64,000 nt of DNA, taken from NCBI RefSeq assembly GCF_014805625.2, contig NW_023998416.1, positions 17,462,877 to 17,526,876 on the forward strand, written 5' to 3'. The notes under the pieces are model-generated. The model saw only the letters and a list, made by a program, of their open reading frames with translations, was not told where the DNA came from and did no database searches. Below are positions 38,301 to 51,459 of the stretch, piece after piece; the stretch's first letter is position 1; each line of letters starts with the position of its first letter. The DNA is from Glossina fuscipes. Lineage: Eukaryota > Arthropoda > Insecta > Diptera > Glossinidae. The translations under genes were made by a program, and so were the position numbers.

Positions 38301-39288
38301 CAAAAGTATTTCAAAGGTATTCTCAGTATTCCAGTTTAGATAGAAAAGCGATTGCAAGATAGCAATACATAAGGGTTTTAGCATGTTGTGGCAATGCATG
38401 TTGTCTGGCAGAGTTTGCTAAATGTATTGATAGACACTTAAATTTTTAATAGAGTCTGGTTGCATATGTTCTCTAAAACAGAATTAGAGCAAAAAAAAAA
38501 AGTATGCACGGGAAGCATAAGGGCAAAGTGTTTTTTACAACTATATTGATGACATTGATGAATATCATAACTGATTTTATTCTATTGAGTATTCTTTTGT
38601 ATGTTAATTTTGCTTACTTTGTATTTTAATTACGTCAAACAAGTTTTTTGTGTTTTGAATGGGCAAACACATGAAAATGCTTAACCCCATTGCGGAGAGC
38701 TACTAATATTCAATAATAACACGATAAGAACGTAAGCATGAAAATGAATAGAAAATGAAAAGAAAAAGAAAAAAAAAGCTCGAACTACATTCAAAATTAT
38801 TTACAAGTTGTTTACATTGCAACCATACCGCAAAACTTCCATCATCATTAGCAAGCACATATATATATATAATTTTTTTTAATGATAACAATAATAATCA
38901 TTTAAGTCTAATCTAATTTACATTATGTATGCATATGTGTTAGATTGGTAAGCGAGAGTGTGTCGCATTACTCTTACAAGCAGCAAATGGTCATTTAAGC
39001 ATGCTAAACATGCAAAAAAACGTTATGCACCGAGTATGGCAAATATGTTTGGGTGACGCCTTCCAGCACGACGAAAACGGTAATCAATGCGATCAGTGTC
39101 ATAAGCTCTACGTGGTATGCGATCTAATATGAGTTAATGAAATCGAGCACTTGTGAGAACCAAAAACATGTTGAAATACAAGATCATGGTCATTTATTTA
39201 TTTATGTTTCATTTTATTTTACTTTATTGTTTTGTTAAGCTATTTATTTACACAGGAAATGTTAAATGTTTATGGGTATATATTATAC

Positions 39289-39347
39289 ATATATATATAT
39301 ATATATATATAGCCGCAGGTTAGTAAAAGTATAAATTTAATAAATTT

Positions 39348-39385
<38 letters not shown>
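39289..39385. repeat. AT-dinucleotide run followed by a 33-base poly(T)
   Basis: An (AT)n run at about 39289-39311 and an uninterrupted T33 at 39353-39385. Possibly the tail of an old retroposed sequence, but no element body was seen on either side. Confidence 0.8.
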
Positions 39386-39387
<2 letters not shown>

Positions 39388-42300
39388 AAAAGGGAGTTAC
39401 CCTTGAAAGAAATCAAGAATTATAAGGCAAGTACGTTGCTTTGTTTATACGCTTGATTTTAAGGTGCGGTCGATTAAGTTAACCCGACAAAAGAATTACA
39501 AATATTTGCTATTAGTCTTGAAAAATGTGTTCAATACATTACATTATAGTTATTTGAAACGGACACAGGGCCACAACTAAACAAGATAAAGTTTATATAC
39601 AGGTTGGACCGAATCTTTCCCGCTACTTGCACGTTTTCATAAAGCCGGCAAAGAAAAAATTTAATAATTTTTTTCTTTGTTCATAGCTCGTACTCCTTCA
39701 TCAGCTTAAACTCCTTAAGCACCTTGCTCTTGTTTTCTGTTGTTTGTCGTCGATCAAGGCGTGAGATGTAAGTCTTTCTTTTTCCCGGTTACGGGGCAAG
39801 TGAAGTAAGAGCTTTCATTAATTAAGGGAAGGTTTTTAGGAAACATGTCTAGATTTGCCAAAAGCTACATTCAATGAACTCCTCCAAGAAAAAATAGCTA
39901 CGCATTCTTAGTGTACAACTTACTGGGCCCTGCTTATATATTGGAATATATTTTTCGTATATATATATGTACATAAGAAATAAAGAAAATGTATTCACTT
40001 TTTTTAAGCGCATATACTTGCACTTGCAGCCAGCATTGCAAGCCCAAGCACATCTTGTTGCTTTACTCTCACATGATACGTAAGATATTGTTGCCCATAA
40101 ATAAATATTTTGCATTGTGTAAATACTTGCGTACAAATAAAGCAATGTCTACGAACGAGAACTTAGTAAAAAGTATCGTACTTAGCATAAGAAACTCAAG
40201 GGACAACAGACATCAACAATAAATAGATGAAAAATTTTTACAAAAACCACACCACGTTTTATTTTTTTATTTTTTTATTAATTTTTTTAATTTTTCATGT
40301 CGGGTAGCGCAATACAGTTAATTTTTCAGCGCACATTAGATAATTAAAATAAAAGAATTAAATTTGAATTGGCAGAATAAGCTCGCACATCATAATCGTT
40401 CGTAGGGCTTGGACAGACGGGGAGAATTCCAGACATTCCACTAATACCCATGCTTAAGAATGCTCGCGTTTAGATTGCAAGCTTTTCACAAATTTGCTGT
40501 GCTCTTGGTAACTGTGACAGAAATTACTACTGCTCTGTTTAGGGCTGCAATAAAAGCTAAAAATTTTCGAGTTACAATAATTAGGCAACCTGCAGCACAA
40601 CTTTCCAAGAACTTATCAGCTCTGCACGTCTTTACACAAAACCTAAATTTAAAAATCTTTACAACTTTTTATAAGCACCCCATAGACTTGTGCTATGTAA
40701 TATATATATGCAAATAATAAGTTTTGAGGATGTCTACCCTCGTAACCAGAGAGGCTCTTCATGCGTTCACAGTCGCTAACAATTGGGATGGACTTGAGAA
40801 TTGTGCTACAACTTAGAAATGCATATACATGCGTACCTGGTTTTCCTCAAAGTTAACTGAAATTGCTTTTCCTTAGCCATTACTGCATCATCACAAAAGT
40901 TATCTTAGGTAGTTACAACTTTTCAGAATTCCGTTATTCGGAAATAAAGTAGTTTGCGATGCTCTCTTTAAAATTTTCGCTACTTGTTACTGAACGGAAT
41001 TTTTTAACGATAAAATTAAATCGTATCATATCGAAACTGTTGTATAATAAACGCAAATTTGGAAATCGTGTTTTACAAGCGCCGTAATATACGACGGGGG
41101 CGTGTACATCCTTTTTCTCAGGATCACAAGTCTTGAGTATAACGATAGGCGTTATCTATTTATTATTATATATGATTGGCTCGCAATAGGCAAACATATA
41201 GAACTTAAAAGCCACTGCAAATATTAATATAAAATTTGAAATACACATCTGAAGGACAACTTTATACGGCCAAGTAATCAATTACTGCGTAATTTTTCTA
41301 TATTAATTTATTTTGTCGGATAATTAAAATTCTTTATAAAGTGAACATAACTTCGTTACTATTTCACATCTGTAATGAGTGGAAAAGAAGTTTTTTTTAA
41401 CTTAAAAGTTTCGGGTTAAAGCCAGAATAAAACTTAAATCTTATATGAATTGATTCCACACGATCTGCATATAAAGACACGAGCCAAAAATAGAAAAACG
41501 TGACCAAAAAAATATGCAAAAAAGCAATGCTTAAGCGATGTGTTAAACACACGCCCAACGGCCGTTGATTGTTGCTGAAATGGAAACAAAAAAAAAAAAA
41601 AGAAAAAAAACAAAAAGAAACTAAACTGAAAAGCATTCTTACAAAAAAGTTGAAATGATATTAAATTTATACAAACACTAGAGGAAATATATTAAGTTCA
41701 TGAAGCTGTTGTACCCTATATAAATACTCCCCGTCATGTCTCCACCAATTACATATATTGGTGATTAATTAAGTATCTTGAATGCCTATTGGCATCAAAT
41801 GACAGACAGGCGTTCCTTTGCTTTAGGCTGAAGTATACGGCACGAAAGTTTTGTAAGATTTCGAAGATGTCAAGCTCTGCGTAAAGAAACGTTGAACGCC
41901 AGTGGATGTTTTACCATATCTAGGACGCAAATCGCTGTGCTGCGGATTATGTTGCATGCAATGCATAATAAATTGCTCCAGAAAAACGAAACCATTAAGG
42001 ACTAATTTGATTAAGCCGACAACTAGAGGTAAGATGGCAGAAGCTGTCCGCGTGATTTTTCAGCGCAATGATTCTCGACGGCAACCTTCAAGGCCACATT
42101 AAAATCAATGAACTCGAATGCGCACTTGTTGCATTCGCTGAACGCTACTATTTGCAAACTTTTTCTCTGTATGACCAGGAAACCGATTTCTCTAGTAGTA
42201 ACCAAAATTAAAAAGGGATAATTACATCGCTAGCTTCCAAATAACATTTCAGCACAGAGTTAATATCCTGTCAGAAAAATGCTTTAAATGCAATATTTGG

Positions 42301-44379
42301 AGACTAGTGCTTTTGAAATTTGCATTTTTTTTAAAAACGTCAGTCAGTCAGTGAAATAAGCGACGATAAGCTTTTCCTTGTGCATGTCGTAGGCACGTCT
42401 CCAGCATATTATTTTTTCTGCCTTAGTCTACTTGAGGCACAGAATGTATTAAGTTTGCGTATATGCATTTTGAAGCTGGCTTAGTTAATTGCATCAAATC
42501 TAGACAACACAGGTCCATTTTTTAGTTGGCGTTTCATACAAGGATTTTCATGGAAATGTCTTAAGTTCAATAATTTACGACGAAGATAGATGAAGAAGAA
42601 AATCAATTTTATTAAATTTACACCACCTCAGCTCGCCTTTTGGGGCGTTATAAAAATATGCGAAGGTCGCAAAGGTATATTATCACGAAAATAAATGACG
42701 CATTATATCCGATAGAGAGGTGTAGGGCATTTAATACTTTACCAAATGCTTTACCAATTTGCTGTGTATGTATAACGAGTGCTGCCGTATAAGTTATTTT
42801 ACATTTAGAATAAAGTGCATACGCTTCCACGGCCGTTCACATTTCAAATGTTGTTATACATCTTTGACGAAACACACCCCGGTGAGTTTCGGAATGCATT
42901 TATTAAACTAAACTGAATAAATGAAAATATTTCGTCAAAGTTATATATCATTTTTTGCTTGCTGTAGGCAGCGTTTAACTAAGCATTGAACTCTGTATAG
43001 CGTATTATTAGCAAAGTGGTTCTCGAAACAGGAAATTTGTTTTATGCGTTTAACAGCCCGACAACATGCGTAAACTTGAACTTGTGTGTAAACGCAATAA
43101 AAGCATTGCCAAGAATTGTGAACTTGAACGGATACAAAGTTAGATTAATTTACGTATATCAAGTAACGTTGTGGGTAATGAAAGCAAAATATGCACACGC
43201 TTATGCGCGAAGGCAGTCAAGTCAAAAGTCGATGACGTATGCCAATCTTACGGCATAAGTGCAGATTTATTACTTTTAGCCATCGGGCTAGGCTACTGCT
43301 CATTGGTTAGATAAACTGCTGTGCATTTCAGCACATGTTAACAATCAAGCTGGCAAATATTGTTATTATCCGCAATCAATAAAACTATTTTACATTTTCG
43401 CCTAAGCGTGCAAAAGTTTCCATAGTTAGCCATAGTTAAACTAAACAACAACTCAAGCCAATTATGTATCTTAAGAGAGGTTAGGGGGGAACAATGTATA
43501 TACATTTTGTTGAACCCATAGATGAATACATGTATGTATGTATGCAGATATGTGCACGTACTATTCGCTTCACAATTTTTCTACATTACAACCATTTAAC
43601 GTAATATATATCATAGAATAATAAAATTGCATTAATGATTTTATTAGAATGAAAAAATTTTGTGTTTGTTTTTGTTTGTTTTTTCACAAAACTATTTTTG
43701 ATTAATTTCGTGTGCAACATAAATTATACGCTAATTATAACTTCCTCGCATTCTTTAAGAAAATAAATTTACATTTTTATACATTTATTTTACCTAACAT
43801 CAATTAAGTCGGTTTTATACGAAAAGAACGACACATTAACATAAATTGTAAATAATTCATTTGGTAGTTGAAGAAAAAATCGAGTCGTACATTTCAATTA
43901 GTACTTTGATAAATAGCTAGTTAATAACTTCATGCTTGCATGCGGGAATCACTACAAAATCAGAAATGGGAAGTATGTGTCAAATGAATGACTGCAAGAA
44001 CAAAACATTTTATATCGGTAATAATAAAGTGATACCTCACTAGGTATCAAGATGCTTATCAGCTAATTTATAAGCTTTACATCGTTAGCTATCTCAGCTT
44101 ACTGTCTGGATGTGAGCAACTGCTTCAAAAATCATAAAAGAGCGAATGATTTGTTGCTACATTTGTAACGTTGTATTTAAACCATCGAAATAACGTATTT
44201 CTAATAGGAAAGGTTGTCTGTGGTCACCAATATATGCTACGAGGCCAGCTGACGTTCGTTCCAACACTAAAAAAAAAGAAGAAAAACAGCAATAAATAGA
44301 ATTAGTTTTTACACTTCACTCTTCTTGTGGTATCAAAAGTTCCAAAAGGGCTTGAGATAGATCCATCTTCTATAACACC

Positions 44380-44600
44380 CATCGATTCAAAATCACTTTC
44401 TGATCTAAGCTTGTCTGTCCATCCGTCCGTCTCTTGTGCTTGTATTCAACTTACAGCGCGCAGTTTTTGAGGCATCTTAATGAAATGGTTCGAAGGGGCA
44501 TATTTTTTCGATCACTTTGCACATAACAACTTCTTTTTGAAAAGTCGTGATAAGCTGCTAGTGGAGGACAATAGTGTTTTCAATTGTTCAAATTTTATGC
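44380..44600 (+). repeat. Dispersed repeat family B copy
   Basis: CTTGTCTGTCCATCCGTCCGTC, then TTGTATTCAACTTACAGCGCGCAGTTTTTGAGGCATCTTAATGAAA (the family ACAGGTCGCA...TTTGATGAAA block) and TTTTTGAAAAGTCGTGATAAGC. Confidence 0.65.
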
Positions 44601-46019
44601 AAGTGCGCGATTTTTAATCCCATTGATGCGTTTTTTAACGCATTTTCTTCTTCATTTCAAGTAGTACGCGATCCGCTTTCTTCAATCTTCTTGATTCATT
44701 TCGATATGACCGTTGTTCTTCAGATTCTTTTGCTGTTATCGAGCATTTCTTCTGTATAAATCAACGTTGGATCGTGCCCCTTGCGGCATTTTTCTCTTAC
44801 AATAATTTTCTGCCTTTTTCAAACTTAGCGTTCATAATATGCATTAAATATTTACTTATTTTTTAATCGAGTTGAAACGAAGTTCAGCGAGTGAGCTAAC
44901 GAATAAGAATAGTAACTATTACGCTTTTGCATTATTAAAATGTTTAGAAAGATAAAATAAATACTACCTTTAAAGTCGGTTGCAATCGATCCAACAGCGC
45001 AGACTTTACCCTACAACGCTATCGTAACCTCTCGATACCAAATAACACTTAACAGCTTCCTTGAGCCCAAACAGATATTAGGTATTAGCTTGCATACAAA
45101 GCTCATGCATTTTTAGATTAGATGTTTGCAAAAATGTTGATCAGCGATTTCTGCAGGTAAAAATTATTAAGAAATGGGAAATACGAGTGCACACAACGAT
45201 TGAATCCGATGGTTTTGATCTTCCTCTACATGAAATAACAGCTTTCCAATAAATTATATTGATTTATTCAACGCATGCTAACACTAATCACGAAAAACTC
45301 AAAATTTCATTTTCGAAATTCATTACTTTTGTTATTTGATTTGAGGTGTCTGCTGCTGAAACTTATGAAACATTATTAGAAGATTATGTTGATGCTGCTT
45401 CAACATATCCCAAGAGAGTGATTTGATAATTCAAAAAAAGGGAAAATGACTACGACACGAAACGCCATTGCGAAGATCGCTGTTTCATTGCTTGCCAAGC
45501 AAAAAACTTTGACTGTGCGCTAGAATCTTAGAAAACTATTACTGCAGATGTCGGGCGGCGTCAATTGAACAAACTGAACGATGTATTGTTGCAAAAAATA
45601 CCAGCAATAGATACAAAATTGTCCTCTTGCATCATATCGCTCGGTCAAACATACCAAGAGGAAGTTCTGTGGCACCCAGCTCAGCGCCGTAAAATTGATC
45701 ACGCCTATCCAATATTGTAGTGTGTCATAATTACATTCCATTCTTCAATGCCTCTATATCCGCACAGGCAAGCTTCAGAAAACCCCTTAAAGCCTATAAG
45801 TTCTAAGCCAATTTTAAATTCAGCCAATTTTCGCTCATTACTCAAAAATTGTAGCAGATAAATGTACAAAAATTTGAACACAAATTCTTTGGCGGATGCT
45901 GTACCAACTGTGAAAACTGGGAAAAGTTTACCGCGCCTAGCTATAGCGCATCAAAATTTAATTTTTTTTTTCCAATACCTTTATAAGGCGCGGAAACAAG
46001 CTTCAAAAACCCACCAAGG

Positions 46020-46370
46020 TATACAAATTCTCGGGCAGTGTCAAATTTGTGACGCACCTTCTGTTCATATGTCTATCTGTCTGTCTGCGCAACTTTGCAG
46101 TACTTGTAGTAAAGATCCTCCTGTTTGCAAAAATGAAGATATGTTCTACAAACCTGCAAAGGAATTTGAAAGTGACGCAAACTTTCCAAAAAACACGTCT
46201 GCAAAGCCCACAAGCCTATGTACCAAAAAACGTGAACACTTTTGCTTTCCCTCTCACTTACGCGTTGCTTATAAACTACCACAGATGCACGGTATAAGTT
46301 TCTGTAGAATTATTATACAAAAATAGGATAACAGTGATGGGTATAAGAAATTCGGTCAGAACCCAATATA
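46020..46370 (+). repeat. Dispersed repeat family A copy with head-to-tail junction
   Basis: Contains CTATCTGTCTGTCTG near 46.07 kb, then GTGATGGGTATAAGAAATTCGGTCAG at 46335-46360. This joins the tail of one unit (GATGGGTATAA) directly to the head of the next (TTCGGTCAG). A 154-codon open frame overlaps the repeat and is probably chance. Confidence 0.55.
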
Positions 46371-47102
46371 ACTTTCATTTCCACCTTAATCATTTTTATA
46401 TAGTTTCTGTTCCCATTCAGGGAATGCGCTCTACAGGTGTATTGCGATGATGGAGAAGATAAAGACAGGGAATGGCCGCAGCTTGGGAAGTGTGTGTCCG
46501 ATCCGCAAATGTTATGCCTTTATCAAGCAACCGCTCACACTACGCCCAGATATTAATCGCAAATACATTTTGGTCTACCTCTGTGGGAATTCAAGCCGTC
46601 TTAACACTGGCTCATAGGCAACAACTGGCCCTAACAAGGTATTATTAGCTGTTTATTAAAGGAGCTATTGATATTATTTTCTAACATCAGTGTAAGTGTA
46701 CAGTGTTAGAAAGATTACGTGAAGCTTTGGCATACTTCACGATTATTGCTGCATATTCTTTATATCGACTGATGAGAATTAAAGAACACCAAACTTCATA
46801 CATTAGAATTCCAGTTATGTGGGAACGGCAGCTTAAATAATGAAATACCAACTTGCCTCGTAAAACTTCAGCCACAATCTAAGCAACCAGAGTCCATCAA
46901 AGTTTCAGCAAATTTCCCATTTCTTCAATATTAAAATAAATGACCTTGGGCTTCCGTTCGCTGACTAATTTTCTAGCTTTGCAGAGATATTCCAAAGCAT
47001 ACCCAAATTTTAAACTTTAGATATTCATTATTTTTACTTATCGCTTAACAGGAGGAAATAAAAGAGAAACAGATTTTTTGTTGTGATTTGTTTTCACTGA
47101 CT

Positions 47103-47108
47103 TTTATT
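47103..47108 (-). terminator. Likely poly(A) signal of cuticle gene 4
   Basis: AATAAA on the minus strand about 190 bp after the stop codon, the nearest canonical hexamer. Confidence 0.45.
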
Positions 47109-47293
47109 GCAACAGCAACCATGAAAAATACCTAAAAACTGTTAAGCTAAAGTAATTTATGACAATTACATCAGTGGACCCCCAATGCTGCATGAATTTT
47201 ATGCGTGTGTGTACTCATGTGATTGAAATAAATATCATTTGGCCAGATAATGACGTGTGTACATGCTAATGAAGTATTAGTTTACAGCAGGGT

Positions 47294-47973
47294 TTACCAG
47301 GTGCCTGGAGCGGGTTGCAAGTTAACCGATGCCACCGAATTGAGATGGCCGGGCAAAGGAGCAACATGAACGGCACCGCGAGTCTTAGCCACAAACGAGG
47401 CTGGCCCGTGAGCTACTACAGCGGGGACAGGCACTACAGCAGGGCCAGTAACCACTTGAACGGGACCAGGATGACCAACAGCTACAGCAGCTGGCCAAGG
47501 TGAAGCGGCCACAGTAACAGCTGCTGGAACATGCGCTCCTCCCCACACATAAGGGAAGGGAAAGACTGATGATTGCACACCCACAGCCAAAGCGAACAAG
47601 ACTACGACGACGGCGAACTGTCGCGAGAAAGAAGACAAACGAAATGTTTTTAATAAAAAAATAACAGTATTTAGTTTAATAGGACAATAATAAGACCACT
47701 TTTGCCTCCTCTGAGTATGGTCTAAAATTTACTTTTACACTTTTACACACTACACTACGCGTGATTGAATGAATGAAGTTTTTCTATTTATTCATTTTTT
47801 ATTTATATAATTTAGTTTTGCTCTATTCATTTTACATAAATTTTATGTTTATTTATTTAATTGTTTTTTTTTTTTCATTTCATCTGTTTTCGACGTAAGT
47901 GAACTCTCGTTAAATGTTAACTGCATTTTATTTAGTTTATTTATTGATCCTTTTAAAGCCTTCTTACCTTCAT
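47294..47973 (-). CDS. Cuticle protein 4 of the cluster (Val/Ala/Pro-rich, Acp1-like)
   Basis: Exons are the complement of 47968-47973 (ATGAAG) and 47294-47617, with a 350 bp phase-0 intron (donor GTAAGA, acceptor TCGCGACAG). The product is 109 residues. Signal peptide MKFAVVVVLFALAVGVQSS; a Val/Ala/Pro-rich centre (PAAVTVAASPWPAAVAVGHP, VVPVPAVVAHGPA); residues 77-109 carry VAKTRGAVHVAPLPGHLNS and end PAPGTW. The module differs from genes 1-3 in having HVAPLPGHL rather than HTAPLAGH. It pairs with gene 5 by sequence and by promoter. Drosophila Acp1, as I recall it, is also Val/Ala/Pro-rich, so this or gene 5 may be closest to it; one-to-one orthology is not established. Reading through the donor-side intron would start at an unrelated ATG at 47638. 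Confidence 0.91.
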
Positions 47974-48058
47974 GTTGCTGAGTTGATTTATTTCTTAAGC
48001 TTTCTTTACGGTTTAACGTTGGAATAAGTTCTATAACCGTCCAATCGATCGCAACAAT

Positions 48059-48066
48059 CTTTTATA
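48059..48066 (-). promoter_or_regulatory. TATA box of cuticle gene 4
   Basis: TATAAAAG on the minus strand followed by ATTGTTGC, about 86-93 bp from the ATG at 47973. Gene 5 has TATAAAAG followed by ATTGCTGT. Unlike genes 1-3 there is no TCAG initiator 33 bp downstream. Confidence 0.75.
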
Positions 48067-48105
48067 CTAATCGATCTTAGCCGTTAAGCTAGAGTAGGTA
48101 GAGCA

Positions 48106-48113
48106 GAAGGCGT
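48106..48113. promoter_or_regulatory. GAAGGCGT element upstream of cuticle gene 4
   Basis: An eight-base word shared with gene 5 (52238-52245), lying 40 bp and 33 bp respectively upstream of the TATA box. Conserved position in otherwise diverged upstream DNA suggests a regulator site. The inference rests on two genes. Confidence 0.35.
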
Positions 48114-48119
48114 TAATTG

Positions 48120-51100
48120 TGTTGGTTCTAATGATTATATTATTATAGCTACTTATCCGTTATGACGACATCAAAAATAAGAGCAATATTGTGCATATAT
48201 ATAAGATATATGCATACATTCATATAAATCCCAGCATATGTTCGCATATGTAGATCATTTACCCTTATACACTGAGCAATAGTGATCTGGAAGAAAAAGT
48301 TGTCGTTAATGTTTAATTTGTGATCATATGCTTAACCACATATGCACCTGTACTTTTTATATGTAGATTCATGCTTAGTTTTTTATGGAGTTAATTTAGA
48401 AGACAATAACAGTAACAACATATTTAAATACATACAAACACATCTAAATATGTATTACAAGTAATTCAAGCTTTAATTACGTAAATCAATGTTAATGTGG
48501 TTATGCTTTAATAACATTACTGTTAACCATGTAATCTAAAGAATTCTAAACCTTTTGCTAATGAAATAAAATTGTATTCCAAACGTCAGGGAGTATAAAT
48601 CACAACAGGTCAGATTGAAAGTCAACTCGTAGCGAACGTTTGAAACTATTCGACTTGCGAAAGGTCTCACGAATTTTTTTCATTCTAAAAAAGGTCTAAA
48701 AACCTTTTCGCAATTGATATTTCTTGTCACGCAACTCGGCTTACGTAAAGTTTAATAAACACTATGTTGTGGACACTTGAAAGAGATAAAGTATAGGACG
48801 TAGTAAAGCCTAAAAATCATACGTTGATATGACCGGCTTACAGTGGCGTACGGGAAGTGATTGTACCGGTTACACTCTGTCTTAAAAATGACTTTAATTT
48901 CCGCGTATCAGCCTTCCATTTGTTCTTTTTTTACACATATAATAAGGCGGCCTATTTTCCAAACCTTGCACCTTGTAGGCTTTTGGATTGCAATTTCACC
49001 TTCGATACTACAGAGTATCAGCGAAACATTCCTTTCTTTGTTACTTTGCGTAATACTTTTATTTGATAGATTTTGATTTGTCTATTACAGCGGACAACGA
49101 GAAAAGAAGAGAAAATCTGATAGTAGTAGAAGAAACGGTAGCCTAATATCCGCCCTTAAGTAAACTCAAGCTCAAAGCTGCCACTCTTTGATTCTAAGAA
49201 GCTACTTAGTCCCCAAAGTCATGTTGTTCTTCCTGCAGATACTTGTGGTAATAGATGAGGGATTTTGCTAGGTTTCCACTCTCGTTTGGTCTGTATAATA
49301 ATTTTCGTCGTGTGTTGTTTTAGCAGCGGCAGATAAATTTTGCTCTTTAGTAAGATGACATTGTCTTTTTCATTTTATATTGTCAACCTGTACTTATAAC
49401 TTATACTTTGTGCTTTCTACTAACGTTCCCTTTTTGCTTTGTAATTGTCTTTGGCTAATATTTTATTTCCCTTCTAGCCGCACAGACTGCCGGGTAGCCA
49501 ATCAGCTAAAGAAGCAAGACCATTAAGAGGCCACGCTCGATTACGATTAATGCATCGTTTTAGGAATAGCGTGCACTTAAATGATAATAGCATAACACGT
49601 ACCGAAATGGCACACGCCTCCCAGGCTGCGCCCACCCCCTATATCCTAAAGGAGACATTTCATGAGTCGTACAACAAAAAGAGATAAAAACCAGCGTACG
49701 TGAATCGGTTTTCAAATCTCTTTCATATCTGTTTAAAAGCATTCAATCGCTCAGGAAAAATTCGTAAATGTTAGTATATAGCATACATACTGATACGTCT
49801 TAAAGCGGTCTTGACCTTCGTATATTATTGCATATAGGATTTGCAATAGAAGGCGTCGTTGGTGTGTTAGATCGCTCTATAATTTAACGACCTTCATATT
49901 AAAGCGTCGTCGTTAGGTTTAAGACTTTCAAAACACCTCATTTATATTCAAGTACGGACGAGCAAAAACACCGTTGTAAGAGCCGGCCCGTCACTATATG
50001 TGCTACAACATTTCGCCTAACACAGTTATTCCTATAACGATTTTTCTAAAGGAGGTATTACCTGAAAAAAGGCTTCACACGTTCCAAAATACAGAAGCAA
50101 GGGCATTGAGTGTAAATGTTTGTCAAGCGCAAGTAGAGCTTATGGAATACATGAAACATATGAATGATTCAAAGGCCATACGAACTGAAGTTGGGTGCAT
50201 TACCGCATGCCGGCATCATGGGCGCTTGCCACCGGTTGCAGCTAATATATTTAAGCGCAGTGCGCACTAACGCTTTGTCAAAAATTACTTGAAAGCAAGA
50301 GAACGGGACTCGTCCCACCCCACTGCATTCTTCGCTAACTTCTGATTACCCTTTTATTAGATCAATGTGTAAAACCTTGTCTAAGCATGAGTCATATACT
50401 CGCGATAAATGTAACAGATGAGTCGATTTTTCTGTCTGTCTCTACAGCCTTTCTTCCAAGATACCAAATGGCCCACGCTTCGACTATTGAGCTCGTTTAC
50501 ATTCGCACACTAAACTTCCATTGTCTCATGAAATTGTTTAAAAAACCTGTTCATGCCATTAATAAGAAAGTCATTGTTTGTGTTTTTTAATAAATTGTAA
50601 CTTTGTATGAACAATTTAACATAGGTTTGATTTATTCGTTTCGGCTGTTTTATTCACCGAGAGCAGAGCCGGCGCGGGGCATAGGATAATGCCAAATGCC
50701 TAATAACTATCATCAGGTGATTTCTTTGGAAATCAACGTGAATGGTGTTTTCTTAAAGCACAATTGTGAGAAGAAAGTTTCATAATTTTTTTACCCAGAG
50801 ATCAGAGAAATTTTGTACTTTCTAAAATCAGCGTAAGTTTGCATTTGGCTTTATCGGAGGGAGTGGACAATTGTAATAAACAGAGTGAATAAATGAAAAG
50901 TGGCACCAGCACGCAGGCTAACTAAGAAGAAGAATAAAAATTCATATATTTATCCCATTTTGACTAAACTTTATTTCAACGTCACACGTACATTTCACTA
51001 ATAAGAAATGAAAATGCTTTAAAATCAATTTTATTAAAATTACAAAAAAAAGTACAAAAAGAATTAAAAGATGCGTAATAGAATGAAAATGACTTAGAGA

Positions 51101-51440
51101 GAAAGGATTTGTTTTTTTATTTATTTATTTTTTTTTTTGTAAAGATAAAATATCACATAAGAATGGTTGAAAGTTGAAAAGCGCATACAGACGAAGAAAG
51201 AAAAAATAGATGAAGAAAGAAAGAATAGATGAAGAAGATGTTTACAAAAGATTTAAATGCTTTTTACAGAAAAATTGATTGGTCTGCGTTTTTTTTTTTT
51301 TTTAATTTAATTTAACTAAATACGAAATCAGAACGAGATAAACACCCATACATGTTTTTTGTGTACTTGTCAACGTAAAGAGAAAGGGAAATTAATTCAT
51401 AAGTCCAAAATTCAAAGCATATGTAGAAACTTTCGCATTT
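48120..51440. other. Intergenic stretch between cuticle genes 4 and 5
   Basis: No gene seen. A plus-strand TATAAAT at 48594-48600 with a TCAACTC about 30 bp downstream could be a core promoter, but no coding exon follows that I can support. Microsatellite-like AAGAAAGA and TTTATTTA stretches lie around 51.1-51.3 kb. Several open frames in this stretch lack any motif. Confidence 0.5.
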
Positions 51441-51459
51441 TCAAGTTGGCGATCAATGT

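Larger units (their letters stand above)
24830..47100. other. 22 kb gene desert between cuticle genes 3 and 4
   Basis: No gene could be supported. It holds a probable mariner transposase fossil (26.65-26.85 kb), copies of both dispersed repeat families, an (AAT)n array at 35.24 kb, a TG run at 32.77 kb, an AT run and a 33-base poly(T) at 39.3 kb, and an isolated TATA/initiator pair at 36.89 kb. Longer open frames (29993-30382 and 45862-46326) fall in low-complexity or repeat sequence. The block separates the first three cuticle genes from the Val/Pro-rich pair. Confidence 0.5.

Noticed and set aside
41902..42102. Plus-strand frame with GAG|GTAAGA near 42.03 kb
   Set aside because: It starts with GTG, no in-frame ATG of use, and no supporting acceptor or conserved peptide.
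45520..45741. Minus-strand frame containing ALSWVPQNFL, faintly like the WVPHEL motif of mariner transposases
   Set aside because: Only a few residues agree and the following sequence does not continue the family pattern.
45862..46326. 154-codon plus-strand open frame
   Set aside because: It overlaps a dispersed repeat (CTATCTGTCTGTCTG and the GATGGGTATAA tail follow), has no motif, and a frame of this length is not very improbable across both strands of a 64 kb AT-rich window.
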